Source: Saprospiraceae bacterium
GTDB lineage: Bacteria; Bacteroidota; Bacteroidia; Chitinophagales; Saprospiraceae
Assembly: GCA_016787345.1 (NCBI GenBank)
Contig: JAEUUU010000166.1
Span: forward strand, 1-64,000
Direction of reading: 5' to 3'
Length of the DNA: 64,000 nt
This document shows, piece after piece, positions 15,836-25,605 of this stretch. Each line of letters opens with the position of its first letter. Positions within the stretch are counted from its first letter, which is position 1. Both the position numbers and the translations under genes were made by a program. The notes under the pieces are model-generated. The model made no database searches. It was not told the DNA's origin and saw nothing but the letters and a program-made list of their open reading frames with translations.

Positions 15836-18296
15836 ACTTCAACGCCTTCCAAGCCTCGAACCAGGCTACCGATACCAGTGCCGTCAGCAGACAAATCGCA
15901 ATATTGCCCATCGACACCGGGGCGAGTTTGAACAGACCATTGACCCAGGGGATAAAAAGAACAGCCGCCATAAGCGCCACGGTGATCAGCGCAATGACCG
16001 GAATATTGGGATTTTTATAAAAAATGGTTTTGACAATGGTATGCTCAAAAGAGCGATTGGCGAATGTGAGAAAAATATTACCTGCCAGCATGGTCGTAAA
16101 AACAAAAGTGCGCGTTTCGGCCTCACTGGCGCCTTGCCAGACGGCATAATGATACATACCCAAAACGCCCGCCGTCAGAACAATCCCCTGCAACACACTG
16201 AACAGCAACTCTTTGTTGGTAAACAAAGGGCTGTTAGCCTTGCGCGGTTTGTTCCGCATCAACTGGGGCTCGGTCGGTTCGTTTTCAAATGCAACGGCAC
16301 AGGTCGGGTCCATAATCAGTTCGAGAAAAATAACATGGATCGGGGTCAGCATGTGCAGGTAGGTCCAGCCGAATACCAGGGGCAATACGACGGTCAGTAC
16401 AATCGGGATGTGGATGGATATGATGTAACGGATTGCTTTGCGCAGGTTGGCGTAAATGCGGCGGCCGTTTTCAATAGCCACGACCATACCGCCCAGGTCG
16501 TCGTTGAGCAATACCATGGAGGCGGCGCCTTTGGCGACCTCGGTGCCCCGGCGACCCATGGCAACGCCTATCTGGGCGGCTTTCAGGGCTGGGCCGTCGT
16601 TGACGCCGTCGCCCGTCATCGCCACTACTTCGCCGTTGGCTTTGAGCGCTTCCACGACGCGCAGTTTCGCTTCGGGAAACATGCGGGCGAAAACTACCGT
16701 TTCTCCGACTTTTTCGCGGAGCACGGCCTCCGGCAGGTTCATAACGGCTTCACCGGTCAGCGGCGCCGCATGACCGATGCGCAGACCACTTTCGCGAGCA
16801 ATATTAAGCGCAGTGCCGGCATGGTCGCCGGTGATCATTTTGACCTGAATACCAGCCTGATAGAATTGCTTGAATACCTCGTTGATGTTTTGTTTGGGCG
16901 GGTCGAACAAGGCGACAAGCCCCTGAAACACCCAGGGGAACTCATCCTGTTCGTTTGGAAATTCATCATCGGGCCAAACGGCGCTGGCCACCCCCAGAAC
17001 GCGGTAGCCGTTGGCCGTCAGTTTTCCGACGCGGTCGTGTATTTCTTCCTGTTTTTTGTGGTCGAGGCCGCACACCCGCATGATTCGCTCCACTGCACCT
17101 TTGGTCGCAATGACCCTGTCGCCCGTCGTATTGCGGTGCAAATGGGTCATCATGGGCGGCTTTCCACTTAGCGGATATTCGTGAAAAAGCTGAAAATCGG
17201 GGCGTTTGTCGCGCATGGTCTGCTCGCCATAGGCGACGTGAATGGCTTTTTCCATGGCGTCGAACGGCTCCGGCTCGCTGGCCCACATGGCGTATTCCAG
17301 TACTTTCCCGTCGCCGGCGACATCCACGACATCCGCAACGCTCATTTGATTCTCCGTGATGGTGCCGGTTTTATCCAGACAAATCACGGTGGCCGACCCC
17401 AGGCTTTCGACTGTTTTTGGCTGTTTGACGAGCACGTTCCTGCGAGTCATACGATATGCTCCCAAAGCCATAAAAGTGGTAAATGCCACCGGAATTTCCT
17501 CCGGGATCAGCGCCAGGCCGAACGAAAGGGAGAACAACAAGGCCGCCACGACTGAATTGACGTACAGGTAATTGACGATAAAAACCAGTACAAAAGCGAC
17601 CAGGCCAATCAGCATCATCAATTTGACAAATCGGTTGATCTGGTTTTGCAGCGGGGTGGGCTCCGATTCGATGGATTCGATCGACTTGCCCAGTTTTCCA
17701 AACGCGGTTTGGTGCCCTACGGCGGTCACTACGCCCACGCCCTGGCCCGAAGCGACGACTGTGCCCTGATACAACTGGTTTTCACCCTCCGCCTGCGTTT
17801 TACTGACCGGCAGAGACTCGCCGGTCAGCACTGACTCGTCGATGCTCAGATCGTTGTATTGCACCACTCGACCGTCGGCAGCCAGGCGCTCGCCTTCGGA
17901 AAAAACCATCAGGTCGCCGACGACCATATCGGAAGAGGGGATTTCGACCCGAAAACCGTTGCGAATAACCGTCACCTTGGGCTGCGCATATTCCCGCAAA
18001 GCGCGCAATGCCTTTTCACTGCGCAGTTCCTGCACGATCTCGATGGTGATGACAAAAAGGATGGAAACAGCCATTAGCCAGGCCTCCGTCTGGTCGCCCA
18101 GAAAAAAATACAGACCGCAACCCAGCACCAGAAGCAGGAACATGGGCTCGCCGGCTACTTCGAACAACAGCTTGCCCAATTGCCGTTTGGGCTGGAGGTA
18201 AAGCGTATTGGGGCCGTGGGTTTCGCGGCTTTTCTGCACTTCCTCCTCGGTTAATCCGGAGAGGGCAATCGGCTCGTCTTTGTCGGTTACATGCAT
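15795..18296 (-). CDS. P-type cation-transporting ATPase (P2/Ca2+-ATPase-like)
   Basis: 833 residues, complete P2-type layout: N-terminal cation-ATPase domain, two membrane helices, actuator loop with LTGESLPVSK, helices 3-4 with LIPEEIPVAF, phosphorylation motif DKTGTITENQ, nucleotide domain, TGDGVNDGPALKAAQIGVAMG hinge and six C-terminal helices. The PEEIP sequence in helix 4 replaces the PEGLP of typical Ca2+ pumps, so the ion is uncertain (Ca2+, Mn2+ or other). It is 12 bases downstream of sbcC on the same strand and may be read with it. Its 3' end overlaps the convergent gene. Confidence 0.9.
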   Translation of the reverse strand: MHVTDKDEPIALSGLTEEEVQKSRETHGPNTLYLQPKRQLGKLLFEVAGEPMFLLLVLGCGLYFFLGDQTEAWLMAVSILFVITIEIVQELRSEKALRALREYAQPKVTVIRNGFRVEIPSSDMVVGDLMVFSEGERLAADGRVVQYNDLSIDESVLTGESLPVSKTQAEGENQLYQGTVVASGQGVGVVTAVGHQTAFGKLGKSIESIESEPTPLQNQINRFVKLMMLIGLVAFVLVFIVNYLYVNSVVAALLFSLSFGLALIPEEIPVAFTTFMALGAYRMTRRNVLVKQPKTVESLGSATVICLDKTGTITENQMSVADVVDVAGDGKVLEYAMWASEPEPFDAMEKAIHVAYGEQTMRDKRPDFQLFHEYPLSGKPPMMTHLHRNTTGDRVIATKGAVERIMRVCGLDHKKQEEIHDRVGKLTANGYRVLGVASAVWPDDEFPNEQDEFPWVFQGLVALFDPPKQNINEVFKQFYQAGIQVKMITGDHAGTALNIARESGLRIGHAAPLTGEAVMNLPEAVLREKVGETVVFARMFPEAKLRVVEALKANGEVVAMTGDGVNDGPALKAAQIGVAMGRRGTEVAKGAASMVLLNDDLGGMVVAIENGRRIYANLRKAIRYIISIHIPIVLTVVLPLVFGWTYLHMLTPIHVIFLELIMDPTCAVAFENEPTEPQLMRNKPRKANSPLFTNKELLFSVLQGIVLTAGVLGMYHYAVWQGASEAETRTFVFTTMLAGNIFLTFANRSFEHTIVKTIFYKNPNIPVIALITVALMAAVLFIPWVNGLFKLAPVSMGNIAICLLTALVSVAWFEAWKALKFKGVARQVAEPRI

Positions 18297-18308
18297 GGCT
18301 GGCGGTTT

Positions 18309-20714
18309 TCAGACCCAGGAAGCCGTACTGCCTCCTTCCTGCAAGGAACGCACTTCCAGAATATTCGGAAAATAATCCCGCAAACTTTCATTGTGCGAAA
18401 CGATGTAGATCTGCCTGAATTGTTCTTGTAAAAAATTGAGCGCCAGCATGATTTCCATACGGCGTTCTTCATCCTGACTCCCGAAAATTTCATCAAAAGC
18501 CAAAAATTCGATTCCCTGCCCCGACCCGCTGAGTTCCACAATCGCCTTGGTAATGGCGATGCGAAGGCAAAAGTTGGCCAGGTCGATCTCGCCGCCTGAA
18601 AAACGGCGGATAGGGTAGTACTCGCCGCCGTCGGCGATCTTGAAGTCGAAATTTTCGTCGACGAGGATATTCTCGTATTTGCCCCGGGTGATCCGGCTGA
18701 ACAGAGCGCTGGCTTCGCGGGAGATGGAAGGGCTTACCTTTTCCAGAATTTCGTTGCGAAAACCATCCAGCGAAAGCGCCAGTTTGTCGAGTAATTCGGT
18801 TTCCGCCTGTTTGTCGCCGATTAGTCCGCGGATACGGGCATCGTTCTGCAATTTTTCCCGCTTCCGCTCAATGTCGTTGTCGATCTCCTGGCGTTTTCGC
18901 ACTAGTTCGGCTGCAATAGCCGACTGGCGGGCATAGGCTTCGTCAAAACCAGCCAGCCGGGTTTTGGCGGCTTCATAGGCATCGGCATGAAACCCGATTG
19001 CTTCCAACTGACTGGTTTTTTCCTGAAATCCGGCCAGTTCAGCCTGAAAATTGATTTCGTTCTGTTCCTGCGCTTTGAGCAACAACGGCAATTCGCGGGC
19101 GATGTAAGCCTCGGTTTTAGCGAATTCGAGGTAAGCTGTTTCCAATGCATCCACATGCTGTTTCAGCGATTGGTATTCGGCTTCATTAAAATTTACTTCG
19201 CCGATCTGGTGCAGCACTTGCCGGTAACGGGTGGCTTGCGCTTCGAGGTGTTGTTTTTGTTCGGCCAGCTGATTTTGCTGCCGGATTTGTTCTTCCAGCA
19301 GGTTTTTGGCCTGTTTTGATTGCTCAAGTCGAGACCGGGCGTCCGATTCCTGCTCGCGGAGCGACAGCCCGGTTTGTTTGGCCTGTTCTTTTTCCTTTTC
19401 CAGTGCGCCGAGTTGCACTTGCTGAATATCGGCTATCTCCGTGTCCAGTTGTTGTATCACACTATCGTAGGCATCACGCACCGGCTGAAAACAGGTGGGG
19501 CAGGCTCCGTCTTTACCGATGGCTTTCAGGTTGTTCACCTTGGCCTCGCGGTCGCGGATTCGTTCGTGAAGGGTGCTGATTTCCCGCTCGATACGGCGGA
19601 ATTGCTCCAGTTGGGATTCAATCCGGGCAGAAGTTTCCTTCAAAATCTGCTCCTGCTCCGCCAATGAATTTTCCAGCGATTGCAGTCGTGAAGCGGCGTC
19701 GGCCGGCACCGGGTTTTGGCGATTCAAAGCGACTATCTGTTCCTGAATGAGGGCCAGATTCCCGGTATTGACGTCAAAATTCGTTTTGCGCTGCCGGTCT
19801 TCGTCCATCGCGGCCAGTCGCGATTTGTCGCGCAAACGGTTGGCAAATTGCTCGCGGCGCGATTCAAGTTCTTTTTGTGTAGCGAGGAGATCACTTTGTC
19901 GCTGAGCCAGTTCCTGTTTTTGTTGCCGAAGGTTGGCTTGCCGCTCCTGACCGCGATCGATTTCACGCCTAAGTTCGTTAAACTGCCGGTATAATTGCTC
20001 CTGCGTATCAAATTCCTGGTGAGCCTGCCGTTGCCGCACCGCCACTTCATCGAGCGCTTTTTGCTCCCGGCTTGTTTGTTCGCCTAGGGAAAGGGATTCC
20101 GCAAGGCGCTGTTTGATCTCTTCTTCGAGCGTACGGACAGTTTCTTCGCTCAACAGCAGTTGGGCTTGCCCGCTGATCTGCTGACGAAGCGCGCGGGTAT
20201 CGTCGTTGATGCGTTTTTTGATCTCGTCGAGGTTGTCGAGGCCGAGCATTTTTCGGACCATACGCTGGCGTTCGGCGCCAGTGGCTTCGGAGAGTTCCGC
20301 CAGTTCTTTTTGCCCGGAAAATACAGATCGCCGGAAACCGTCGCGCTCCATGTTGAGCAGCCGGGCGATTTCTTCGTTGACGGGCAAAACGCCTTTGGCG
20401 ATCAGTTCGTCGTTTTTGAACAACTCCGCACCGGCGGTCAGGATTTTGCCCCGGAATTCGCGTTTGACCAGAAAACGTTCGAGTCCGAGGGTAAAACCGA
20501 GGTGCAGGGCCACCGTGGCTTTGGGCTCGGCAAAGGAAGAACGCACCATTTCTTTCTCCAGTCCCTGGCCGAAAAGACAAAAAAGGATAGCGTCGAACAG
20601 TGTGGATTTGCCCGCCCCGTTGCGGCCCACCACCCCCACCAGTCCTTCCCGAAACTCGAGATCGAGCAGACCGTACTGCTTGAAATTTTCCAGATGAAGT
20701 GTGTTGAGAATCAT
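18309..20714 (-). CDS. sbcC: SbcC/Rad50-like SMC-family ATPase
   Basis: 801 residues. Walker A GRNGAGKST at 30-38, then ~600 residues of coiled coil split by a zinc hook CPTC around residue 404, then the ABC signature RRFSGGEIDLANF and Walker B FLAFDEIFGSQD. With SbcD it forms the MR-type nuclease that opens hairpins and processes DNA ends. At ~800 residues it is shorter than E. coli SbcC and closer to archaeal Rad50 in size. The sbcD gene is immediately upstream with a 6-base gap, so the two form an operon. Confidence 0.93.
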   Translation of the reverse strand: MILNTLHLENFKQYGLLDLEFREGLVGVVGRNGAGKSTLFDAILFCLFGQGLEKEMVRSSFAEPKATVALHLGFTLGLERFLVKREFRGKILTAGAELFKNDELIAKGVLPVNEEIARLLNMERDGFRRSVFSGQKELAELSEATGAERQRMVRKMLGLDNLDEIKKRINDDTRALRQQISGQAQLLLSEETVRTLEEEIKQRLAESLSLGEQTSREQKALDEVAVRQRQAHQEFDTQEQLYRQFNELRREIDRGQERQANLRQQKQELAQRQSDLLATQKELESRREQFANRLRDKSRLAAMDEDRQRKTNFDVNTGNLALIQEQIVALNRQNPVPADAASRLQSLENSLAEQEQILKETSARIESQLEQFRRIEREISTLHERIRDREAKVNNLKAIGKDGACPTCFQPVRDAYDSVIQQLDTEIADIQQVQLGALEKEKEQAKQTGLSLREQESDARSRLEQSKQAKNLLEEQIRQQNQLAEQKQHLEAQATRYRQVLHQIGEVNFNEAEYQSLKQHVDALETAYLEFAKTEAYIARELPLLLKAQEQNEINFQAELAGFQEKTSQLEAIGFHADAYEAAKTRLAGFDEAYARQSAIAAELVRKRQEIDNDIERKREKLQNDARIRGLIGDKQAETELLDKLALSLDGFRNEILEKVSPSISREASALFSRITRGKYENILVDENFDFKIADGGEYYPIRRFSGGEIDLANFCLRIAITKAIVELSGSGQGIEFLAFDEIFGSQDEERRMEIMLALNFLQEQFRQIYIVSHNESLRDYFPNILEVRSLQEGGSTASWV

Positions 20715-20720
20715 AGGTTT

Positions 20721-21851
20721 TCAGGTTTGATGGGGATTGAAATAGTGCCGGGCGCGTTCGACGAGTTTTTCTGCCAGGACCAGGTTGTCGGGGTATCGGC
20801 TGCGCAAATAATCGGCAAAAATGCCATCGAGGCGGTCGAACTGGTTGGCTTCGATTTGGTGCGCAAAGTTCCGGTCAGCCACAAGCCTGCGTTTGGGCAA
20901 AATCTGGAAACTGTCGGGGAAAATTTGCCGCAGGCGGATATTGGACAACTCCATGGCCTGCTCCGCTTTGATTTCGTTGAAATTGATGCTGATAATAGCC
21001 TGGCTTGTGTTGTTGGCGGAGCGGAAAGCCAGCAGTTCTTCCTGCAATTCGGCAATAATTTTGTTTTGACAGTTGACCAGATCGAGTTTCAGCCACGGAC
21101 GGGTTTTGATCGGATGGAACTGCATCTTGAACCCTCCATCGGGCAGGGCATCCAGTTCGACAAAGCCCTTTTCCGCCCCGATTTCCGTATCGCTCATTCG
21201 TTCCGTGGAGCCGGCGTACCAGGCCTGCGGAACGACGCTGGTCTGCTGGAAATTGTGCCAGTGGCCAAGGGCGACGTACTGGAATCCTGCCAGTTTTTCG
21301 ATGAATTCGGGCGGATAAATCTGCTCGCCATATTCCTCCATCAGGTAGGTTTTGCCCAGCGAGGTGTGTAAAAGCAGCAAATTCCACCTGTTGGACAAGG
21401 GTTGAAGACGGGCGAGTTCCTGCTGAAGCAAACGATCGTCGTTGATGTGCGGCACGCCGTGGACGGCCAGTTCGCCAAATTCGTGCACTTCGTATTGCTC
21501 TCCAAAAACGGGAACCACACATTCCAGGCTCCGCAAAGCGCGGAGAATCGGACTGGTATAAATGGTTTTGGGCGTTTCATGGTTGCCAGCAATAATGACG
21601 ACTGGGATTCTGGCGTCGCACAATCGCCGCAGTTGTTCCAGGCCGAGCGTCAGGGCGCGATTGCTGGGGCTGGGGCGGTGGAAAAAATCGCCCGAATGCA
21701 CCACGACATCGGGACGAATGACAAGAATCTGGTCGATCACTGCCTCGAAAGCATCGTACAAATCCTGTTCGCGCGCATTGATCCCGCGTGTGTTGACGAC
21801 GTCGTAGGCTTGATAGCCGAGGTGAGTATCCGAGAAATGAATGATTTTCAT
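20721..21851 (-). CDS. sbcD: SbcD/Mre11-like DNA exonuclease subunit
   Basis: 376 residues with the calcineurin-like phosphoesterase motifs in order: FSDTHLG at 6-12, SGDFFHRP (metal-bridging Asp), AGNHETP, and later ALGHWH. These give the two-metal active site of Mre11/SbcD nucleases. The C-terminal part is the capping and SbcC-binding region. The gene precedes sbcC with 6 bases between them, so a stoichiometric complex is expected. The start ATG at 21851 opens directly into MKIIHFSDTH, as in homologues. Confidence 0.93.
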   Translation of the reverse strand: MKIIHFSDTHLGYQAYDVVNTRGINAREQDLYDAFEAVIDQILVIRPDVVVHSGDFFHRPSPSNRALTLGLEQLRRLCDARIPVVIIAGNHETPKTIYTSPILRALRSLECVVPVFGEQYEVHEFGELAVHGVPHINDDRLLQQELARLQPLSNRWNLLLLHTSLGKTYLMEEYGEQIYPPEFIEKLAGFQYVALGHWHNFQQTSVVPQAWYAGSTERMSDTEIGAEKGFVELDALPDGGFKMQFHPIKTRPWLKLDLVNCQNKIIAELQEELLAFRSANNTSQAIISINFNEIKAEQAMELSNIRLRQIFPDSFQILPKRRLVADRNFAHQIEANQFDRLDGIFADYLRSRYPDNLVLAEKLVERARHYFNPHQT

Positions 21852-21897
21852 GGTAGCGGCGCAGGTAACGCGTCACCGCCAAAAGTACGAAGCCGTT

Positions 21898-22410
21898 CTA
21901 GTTTACCGGATCGGATTTCAGCCGGACGTAGGCGATATAATCCGTTTGCGGCGGGTTGGCGATGCCGAGGCTGCGGCCCATGGTCACGATCTGGCCCCGG
22001 TGGTAGGTGCTGTGCTGCAATACCGTCAGGATGATTTCGGAAGCCATGTGGGTAAATTCCTTACCCGAAGTGGTTTTGTAAACGACGTTTCCGGCAATAA
22101 AATCATCGGATTGCTGCACCAGAAACTGCGCGAGTTTTTCCGAAGAACGTAACACGCCTTCAAAAACGTCCTGAATAAGGCCGTCGTATTGTTTGGAAGG
22201 AAATGCATCCGGCGAGACGCCCTGCAGACGTTCGAACCACAGGTATTGGGCATCCCAAATGTGCAAAAAGGTCATCCGAAGGGTTGGAAAACTCGATGGC
22301 GTCTGGCGATCCATCAGTTCGAGGGGCTGATCGGACATCCAGTCGATGATACGCTGGTTGGCCCAGTGGTTGTACACGGCGTAGTCGCGGAGCAATGATT
22401 GAAGCGTCAT
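21898..22410 (-). CDS. DinB-like four-helix metalloprotein
   Basis: 170 residues. Histidines in YNHWANQRI (near residue 15), TFLHIWDAQ (near 49) and HSTYHRGQIV (near 130-135) are in the positions of the DinB/YfiT metal-binding triad. Members include thiol S-transferases such as bacillithiol transferase, but most in Bacteroidota have no assigned substrate. It lies between the methyltransferase gene (12-base gap) and sbcD, all on the minus strand, possibly one transcript from the promoter at 23722-23751. Confidence 0.87.
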   Translation of the reverse strand: MTLQSLLRDYAVYNHWANQRIIDWMSDQPLELMDRQTPSSFPTLRMTFLHIWDAQYLWFERLQGVSPDAFPSKQYDGLIQDVFEGVLRSSEKLAQFLVQQSDDFIAGNVVYKTTSGKEFTHMASEIILTVLQHSTYHRGQIVTMGRSLGIANPPQTDYIAYVRLKSDPVN

Positions 22411-22422
22411 GACAAGGTTGCT

Positions 22423-23700
22423 TTATCCGATAGCGAATATCGGGTTTTCTCCTTCTTCAGCGGCAATTTCGCCGCGTTTTTTCTGAAGCACGGCCATGTA
22501 AAAACCGTCGAAACCTTCGTCTTGCGGCAGGATTTTAAGGTCTTTTACCAGGCTGAAATCGCGTCCGGCTTCACTGGCCAGGAAAGCAGCCACTTGTTGT
22601 TCGTTTTCGGAGGGCAGGATGCTGCAGGTGGCATATACCATTCGCCCGCCTGCCTTGAGAATGGGGCTATACGACTGCAGGATCTCCTGTTGTGTTTTTT
22701 TGAGTTTTTCGATCGAATCCAGGGTCATTTTCCATTTGGAATCAGGATTGCGCCGGATGACGCCCAGGCCGCTGCAAGGCACATCGAGCAGCAGGCGGTC
22801 GGCCGAATCGTACAAACGTTTGATGACCTTGTTGTTCTCAATGACGCGGGTCTCGATATTGGCAACGCCGGCCCGGCGCGCGCGGGTGCGCAATTCTTCG
22901 AGTTTCCAGTTGAGGGTATCGAGCGCGATGAGCGTACCCCGGTTTTGCATCAGCGCGGCCAGGTGCAGCGACTTGCCGCCGCCTCCGGCACAGGCATCCA
23001 CGACACGCTGCCCGGGCCAGGGCATGAGTAGCGGCGCTACTTGCTGACTGCTGTAATCCTGTACTTCGAACCAGCCATCCTGAAAGGCTTTTGTCTGGAA
23101 CACATTCTGGCGGCGTTGCAACACCAGCGCGTCGCTGTCTTCGCCATACGGCTCGGTCTCAATGCCTTCTGTGCGAAGGGCCTGACGCAAAGCCATGCGG
23201 TCGGTGCGGAGCCGGTTGGCGCGCAGCACTACTTGTGCAGGTTTGTTGAGCCAGGCCAGGGTTTCATCCCAGCGATCGCCCAGTTCGGCAGCCCCGAGTT
23301 CGTCGAGCCAGTCGGGGATACTTTCACGGAACTTGCGAATATTGCGCAGTTCCGTTGCTTTTTTCAGGATAAAAGGCGGATTGAGCGACTTGAATTCAAT
23401 CCAGTTGGGCAACGGTACCGGATTTTCCTTTACCAAAAAATGCACCCCTACGAGCAGCCAGAAATCTGCCTCGTTGTGTGGCGTAATGCCCAGAATCTCG
23501 GTATAAAGCCGGTAATACCGTACGATTTCGTAGGTTGTTTCGGCAATAAAAGCCCGGTCGCGGCTGCCCGCTTTGGTATTCTGGCGAAGGGTGTTTTCAA
23601 TTACTTTGTCGGCGTGACGGTTGTCGCGGAAGATAGATTGCAACCCTTGGGCTACGGCGCGAACCAGGAGCGGATGGAGACGATCAGACGTGGATTTCAC
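22423..23700 (-). CDS. RsmB/NOP-family RNA (cytosine-5) methyltransferase
   Basis: About 425 residues from a GTG at 23700. The open frame continues to 23898, but a strong promoter at 23722-23751 lies inside that extension, leaving GTG 23700 as the first plausible start. The N-terminal ~150 residues form the NusB-like RNA-binding domain found in RsmB. The methyltransferase domain has DACAGGGGKSLHLA (SAM binding), LLLDVPCSGLG with Cys309 and YATCSILPSENE with Cys359, the two catalytic cysteines of RNA m5C methyltransferases. The likely target is 16S rRNA, as for RsmB C967, but other rRNA or tRNA sites are possible. It heads the run with the DinB-like gene and sbcDC. Confidence 0.9.
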   Translation of the reverse strand: MKSTSDRLHPLLVRAVAQGLQSIFRDNRHADKVIENTLRQNTKAGSRDRAFIAETTYEIVRYYRLYTEILGITPHNEADFWLLVGVHFLVKENPVPLPNWIEFKSLNPPFILKKATELRNIRKFRESIPDWLDELGAAELGDRWDETLAWLNKPAQVVLRANRLRTDRMALRQALRTEGIETEPYGEDSDALVLQRRQNVFQTKAFQDGWFEVQDYSSQQVAPLLMPWPGQRVVDACAGGGGKSLHLAALMQNRGTLIALDTLNWKLEELRTRARRAGVANIETRVIENNKVIKRLYDSADRLLLDVPCSGLGVIRRNPDSKWKMTLDSIEKLKKTQQEILQSYSPILKAGGRMVYATCSILPSENEQQVAAFLASEAGRDFSLVKDLKILPQDEGFDGFYMAVLQKKRGEIAAEEGENPIFAIG

Positions 23701-23721
23701 AACATTTTCAAAAAAACCGGG

Positions 23722-23751
23722 CAAAGGTAGTTTTTCGTAACACTTTTCAAA
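23722..23751 (-). promoter_or_regulatory. promoter of the RNA methyltransferase gene
   Basis: Minus strand: TTTG (23748-23751), 18-base spacer, TACCTTTG (23722-23729). This is one of the clearest Bacteroidota promoters in the window and fixes the downstream start at GTG 23700 with a leader of ~15 bases. Confidence 0.72.
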
Positions 23752-23847
23752 GACAACAAAAGCCTGCGGCCAAATTCTGTCGTCTGCGCCCCGGCCTTCC
23801 GTCCAACGATACCTAACTTGCACTCGAAATTTTTCTATATCGAAAAT

Positions 23848-25605
23848 ATGCTGACCCTTCGACAAGCAATACTCCGAATCGACCGTCAATCCTATCAAAT
23901 TCTGCCGGAGCGGTCTAACTCATTTGCCGAGTTGTATGTTGATTTTCAACAAAATACTGAAAAATACGGCCAGCGATATACCATCTACCTTCACCCCAAA
24001 CAAGACCTGAACGTCGGGGGACTTGAACTGCAGTTCAACCTTCAACTCTCGCCCGCGGCGCGGTTTCTGGCCAACGGATTCCAATCGTGGAGTGAAACCC
24101 GCTTTTTGCATCCGAACGACCAAATACCCCGTCTTCGCGGGCTGGCCCGGTCGAGAATGGGTATTTACGGAGACGAACACATCGCCGGCATTCCAAGAGG
24201 AAAAGGTTATCTGCATGCCTGGACCTACACGGTACTGGCGGAAAGCGGCCTTTTTCGCCTGATGGGCTCATTGAATGAAAGCACGGGTTTTACGGCTTTT
24301 ATCTACGATCACCACAACGCCGTACTCACCGTCAGGAAAGATCTGGACGGTCTGGCTTTGACTCATTCGTTCCCGGCAATGGATATCTGGATGGGGGAGG
24401 GGACGGAAAAAGAAGTCTATGACAGGTACTTCGCCCTGCTCCGCGACAATGTAGTTTATCATTATCGGGCTCCCGACCGGGAACGCGGTATACTTGGCTG
24501 GACCAGTTGGTACCGCCATTTCAACAAAATTTCTGAGGAAATCCTGCTCGACAACCTGCGCGGTGTGGTGGAAAGCGGGTTGCCGTTCCGCTATTTTCAG
24601 ATCGACGACGGGTGGCAATCCGCCGTTGGCGACTGGTTTTCCGTTCGACCCGAATTCCCGGGAGGGATGGCCAAAATGGCTGCTGAAATTCGGAGTGCCG
24701 GCCTTGTTCCAGGTATATGGATGGCGCCCTTTGTGGCATCGGCACATTCCGAACTGGCTCGAAAACACCCCGACTGGCTCTTGAAGGACGGGAAGGGCAA
24801 ACCCTTGCGGGCCGGCTGGAACCCCTTATGGGGCGGTTGGTATCATGCGCTCGATATTTACCACCCCAAAGTACAGGAGTACCTGAGCGGCGTATTTCAC
24901 CTGGTGCGAGAAAAATGGGGCTACCGGCTGTTCAAGCTGGATTTCCTATTTGCCGCCTGTCTGGCGCCGCCCCGCTCCAAAACCCGGGGACAAGTGATGG
25001 CCGACGCCATTGATTTTCTGCGCCACCAACTGGGCGACGACCAGTTTCTGGCCTGCGGCGTACCGCTAGGTTCGGTGATGGGTCGTGCGGAATTCTGCCG
25101 TATCGGCGGCGATGTGCACATGCGCTGGGAGCATCGGCTGCTCAACTGGCTTCGGCACCGCGAGCGCGTCAGCACCCTGGCCTCGCTGCGCTCGACGCTC
25201 TCGCGCTGGGCCCTGGACGGGCGGGCATTCGGCAATGATCCGGACGTGTTTATTTTACGGAATGATCATCAGCGACTGAATCCCGATCAGCAGAATACAT
25301 TACTGACAGTCAATGCGTTGTTAGGCGCATTGCTGTTCACCTCCGACCATCCTGGCGAATATTCGGAGCTACAAAGCGAAAAAATAACCGCGGCTTTGCA
25401 TTTGGGCAAAAGCAGGGTAGAGCAGGTCACGGAATTAATGCCCGATGTGTACAGGATCGGGTTTCGTCTTGGCGAGGAAGATTTTTGGGGGTTAGTCAAT
25501 CTCAACAGTCGCGTCGTCCGGGTGCCTTTAATGTCAAACGGCCGGGAAGAACTCCGGCCGTTTGAAACGAAAATTATCAATCGAGGAGAACTCAGTTCAA
25601 GCTGA
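23848..25605 (+). CDS. GH36-family alpha-galactosidase
   Basis: About 585 residues from the ATG at 23848 (an upstream TTG at 23818 is less likely). There is no signal peptide, so it is cytosolic or periplasmic by an unknown route. The catalytic barrel has GWTSWYRHF, YFQIDDGWQ, GLVPGIWMAPF, the nucleophile Asp365 in FKLDFLF and the acid/base Asp422 in RIGGDVHMRW, matching glycoside hydrolase family 36. It should release terminal alpha-galactosyl residues from oligosaccharides. It is not in a polysaccharide-utilisation locus here; neighbours are housekeeping genes. The last bases overlap the convergent yqgE gene by 14. Confidence 0.9.
   Translation: MLTLRQAILRIDRQSYQILPERSNSFAELYVDFQQNTEKYGQRYTIYLHPKQDLNVGGLELQFNLQLSPAARFLANGFQSWSETRFLHPNDQIPRLRGLARSRMGIYGDEHIAGIPRGKGYLHAWTYTVLAESGLFRLMGSLNESTGFTAFIYDHHNAVLTVRKDLDGLALTHSFPAMDIWMGEGTEKEVYDRYFALLRDNVVYHYRAPDRERGILGWTSWYRHFNKISEEILLDNLRGVVESGLPFRYFQIDDGWQSAVGDWFSVRPEFPGGMAKMAAEIRSAGLVPGIWMAPFVASAHSELARKHPDWLLKDGKGKPLRAGWNPLWGGWYHALDIYHPKVQEYLSGVFHLVREKWGYRLFKLDFLFAACLAPPRSKTRGQVMADAIDFLRHQLGDDQFLACGVPLGSVMGRAEFCRIGGDVHMRWEHRLLNWLRHRERVSTLASLRSTLSRWALDGRAFGNDPDVFILRNDHQRLNPDQQNTLLTVNALLGALLFTSDHPGEYSELQSEKITAALHLGKSRVEQVTELMPDVYRIGFRLGEEDFWGLVNLNSRVVRVPLMSNGREELRPFETKIINRGELSSS

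Noticed and set aside
15816..17171. 451-codon plus-strand open frame
   Set aside because: It is antisense to the P-type ATPase, lacks any recognisable domain and is rich in His, Gln and Gly as expected for the complement of GC-rich coding DNA.
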